DNA of 7,794 nt from an uncultured Collinsella sp. (lineage in GTDB: Bacteria; Actinomycetota; Coriobacteriia; Coriobacteriales; Coriobacteriaceae): contig CAUGGC010000050.1 in NCBI GenBank assembly GCA_959599095.1, forward strand, positions 1 to 7,794, written 5' to 3'. Each line of letters opens with the position of its first letter. Position 1 is the first letter of the stretch. Shown here one piece after another: positions 6,283 through 7,794 of this stretch. The notes beneath the pieces were generated by a model, which ran no database searches, was not told the DNA's origin, and saw only the letters and a program-made list of their open reading frames with translations. The position numbers and the translations under genes were made by a program.

Positions 6283-6309
6283 GGTGCCCGAACCGGGAAT
6301 CCGGGCACC
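6283..6309 (-). other. Stem-loop between lacE and lacG
   Basis: GGTGCCCG (6302-6309 on the minus strand) pairs with CGGGCACC (6283-6290) around an 11-nt loop in the 75-bp gap between the two genes. No T tract follows, so it is more likely an mRNA stability or processing element than a full terminator. It could make the lacE and lacG parts of the message unequal in abundance. Confidence 0.5.
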
Positions 6310-6323
6310 AACAGAGGGAGGAA

Positions 6324-7794
6324 CTAGTCGAGGTTCTCGCGGAGCCACTTGATGGCGCCAGCGGGGTCGCGAGTAAGGTCGATATATTCCTTACCGCGGG
6401 GAGCGAGCAGCTTAATGCCCAGGCGATCGGTGTCGGCCTTCATGTCGTTGTAGTAGCTACGAACCTGCGGGGCGAGCACGATGACGTCGTACTGATCCAT
6501 GATGGCAGTGTGCTGACCATAGGCGCCTGCGGAGGAAGCGATGTTCTCTCCGGTCTGCGCAGCACCTTCCTTGATGGCGTTGGCGAGCATGGCAGAGGTG
6601 CCGGCGCCGGCGCACAGGACGAGGACCTTCAGGCCATCGACATCCTTCTTAGCGGATGCGTCGGAGGCGGGCTCGGGCTGATCGGCGACAGGCTTGCTGT
6701 CGGCGGCAGCGGCGGTCGGCTCGACGGAAGCGGCGGTCTGCTCGATGGCGGGCGCAGAGGTGCTGGCGGCGATGGTGGCAGCACCATCGGACTCGAGACC
6801 CAGCTCGGCGGCGCGTTCGGCCTCCTGGTCGCAGAGCAGCTTATCGTATGCCTTCAAGAACGGCAGGTAGATGATGGCGTCCAGCAAGATGATGATCGCG
6901 ACAAATACCAGGGCGATAAGCTGGAAGTTCGTGGTGATGAAGATGCCGATGGGGGCAGGGGTAGCCCAAGGCACCACGAAGGAGAAGCCGTTCATGCCCA
7001 CGTTGTCGATAAAGAACTTGGCAACACTTACGTTGACGCAGCCGGCGGCAACAAAGGGGATGAGCATGTAGGGGTTAAGAATCATCGGCGCGCCAAAGAG
7101 CAGCGGTTCGTTGACGGCGAAGGCAACAGGAACGATCGAGGCCTTACCGACGGCTTTGAGCTGCTTGGACTTCATAAAGAGAATCAGCAGAAGCGGCACG
7201 ATGAACGTGGCGCCGGTGCCGCCGAACTCACCCACGAGCGACATGTTAAAGGTGAGGGAGTGGGCGGGGTGGCCGCCGGCCAGCAGAACCTGCAGGTTCT
7301 CGGCCTGGTTGGCAAGACGGATGGGGTCGATGCCCGGCTGGACAATCGAAGGACCATGGACACCGATGAACCAGAAGAACGCGGTGGCTGCCTGGATAAG
7401 GATAAGGCCAGGATAGGTTTCTGCCGCAGTGAAGAGCGGGGAGAGCAGCTTGATGAGCAGCTCGGAGAACGGAACGCCCATGAGGTTGCGCACGACAACA
7501 TCGATGATGCCGCAGATGATGACAGCGCCGCCAAAGGGGATGATGTCGCGGAAGTTCTGAGCGATGGCGCCCGGAACCTCCTTGGGCAGCTTAATGGTCA
7601 GATCGCGCGAGACGCAGAACTTATAGACCCACACGGTAATGAACGCGGCGATATAGGCCGAGAACAGACCGCGCGTACCCATGCTGGTGCAATCGAAGAC
7701 CGAAAGCTCGGAGCCGTCGAGCTTGGTGGTGAACTGCGTAACAGACACTATGACCCAATCCGAGGGCACTAAAAAGACAGGAGCCCCCGCTCGT
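6324..7794 (-). CDS. lacE: Lactose-specific PTS permease, IIC-IIB fusion (5' end beyond the window)
   Basis: LacE is the membrane component that brings lactose in and phosphorylates it, taking the phosphoryl group from LacF (IIA). The frame is open to the right edge, and about 490 codons are visible. By comparison with LacE of about 570 residues, roughly the first 100 residues are missing; the GTG at 7769 is internal and not the real start. The IIC part shows hydrophobic segments and the signatures FFWFIGVHGPSIVQPGI, GEFGGTGATFIVP and VNEPLLFGAPMILNP. An Ala/Pro/Glu-rich linker of about 65 residues follows (codons near 6640-6840). The IIB domain then begins with VLVLCAGAGTSAMLANAI. Its cysteine, codon 6612-6614, is the phosphorylated residue. 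The C-terminus LLAPRGKEYIDLTRD matches lactose-family IIB domains. It is upstream of lacG in one operon. A cellobiose-type permease is less likely, since those usually keep IIB as a separate protein. Confidence 0.93.
   Translation of the reverse strand, partial: RAGAPVFLVPSDWVIVSVTQFTTKLDGSELSVFDCTSMGTRGLFSAYIAAFITVWVYKFCVSRDLTIKLPKEVPGAIAQNFRDIIPFGGAVIICGIIDVVVRNLMGVPFSELLIKLLSPLFTAAETYPGLILIQAATAFFWFIGVHGPSIVQPGIDPIRLANQAENLQVLLAGGHPAHSLTFNMSLVGEFGGTGATFIVPLLLILFMKSKQLKAVGKASIVPVAFAVNEPLLFGAPMILNPYMLIPFVAAGCVNVSVAKFFIDNVGMNGFSFVVPWATPAPIGIFITTNFQLIALVFVAIIILLDAIIYLPFLKAYDKLLCDQEAERAAELGLESDGAATIAASTSAPAIEQTAASVEPTAAAADSKPVADQPEPASDASAKKDVDGLKVLVLCAGAGTSAMLANAIKEGAAQTGENIASSAGAYGQHTAIMDQYDVIVLAPQVRSYYNDMKADTDRLGIKLLAPRGKEYIDLTRDPAGAIKWLRENLD

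Noticed and set aside
5292..7772. Open frame of 826 codons on the plus strand
   Set aside because: It lies antisense to lacG and lacE, both with intact catalytic motifs. Its composition is the low-complexity Gly/Val/Asp-rich pattern expected from reading GC-rich codons backwards. It crosses two genes and their gap and resembles no family.

Overview
This window looks like the chromosome of a GC-rich gut actinobacterium. My best guess is a Coriobacteriia member such as Collinsella. That rests on overall impression: GC-rich coding sequence combined with a lactose PTS of the type best known from Firmicutes, and a tRNA gene that encodes its own CCA end. No taxonomic marker gene is present.

Layout from left to right: a tRNA-Thr(CGU) gene on the minus strand (6-81) with its promoter; divergent from it, an orphan mannose-family PTS IIB gene (289-771, plus) whose phosphorylatable histidine is replaced by tyrosine; a 325-base gap (772-1096) holding a 151-bp element bounded by 25-bp inverted repeats and the terminator of the next gene; galM, aldose 1-epimerase (1097-2149, minus); a divergent promoter region; a LacR-like DeoR-family repressor (2355-3119, plus); an AT-richer fic gene (3227-4459, minus) preceded by a long inverted repeat with four half-sites; a gene-free stretch (4460-4826) that also holds two similar hairpin-forming units 80 bp apart and the lacG terminator; lacG, 6-phospho-beta-galactosidase (4827-6248, minus); and lacE, the lactose-specific PTS IICB permease (6324 to the right edge, minus, 5' end missing).

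The metabolic theme is lactose. LacE would import lactose and phosphorylate it, LacG would split lactose 6-phosphate into glucose and galactose 6-phosphate, the LacR-like protein would control expression, and GalM would interconvert aldose anomers. The IIA partner (LacF) and the tagatose 6-phosphate enzymes (LacABCD) are not in the window and may lie beyond the right edge. The fic gene sits between lacR and lacEG and differs from both in base composition, so it looks like a later arrival in the locus.

The observations most worth following up are the tyrosine-for-histidine change in the orphan IIB, the four-half-site inverted repeat that overlaps the fic ribosome binding site, and the two intergenic repeat families. 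I did not find a clearly new multi-gene system. The closest candidate is the self-contained fic unit, with its built-in inhibitory motif, winged helix and palindromic control region.
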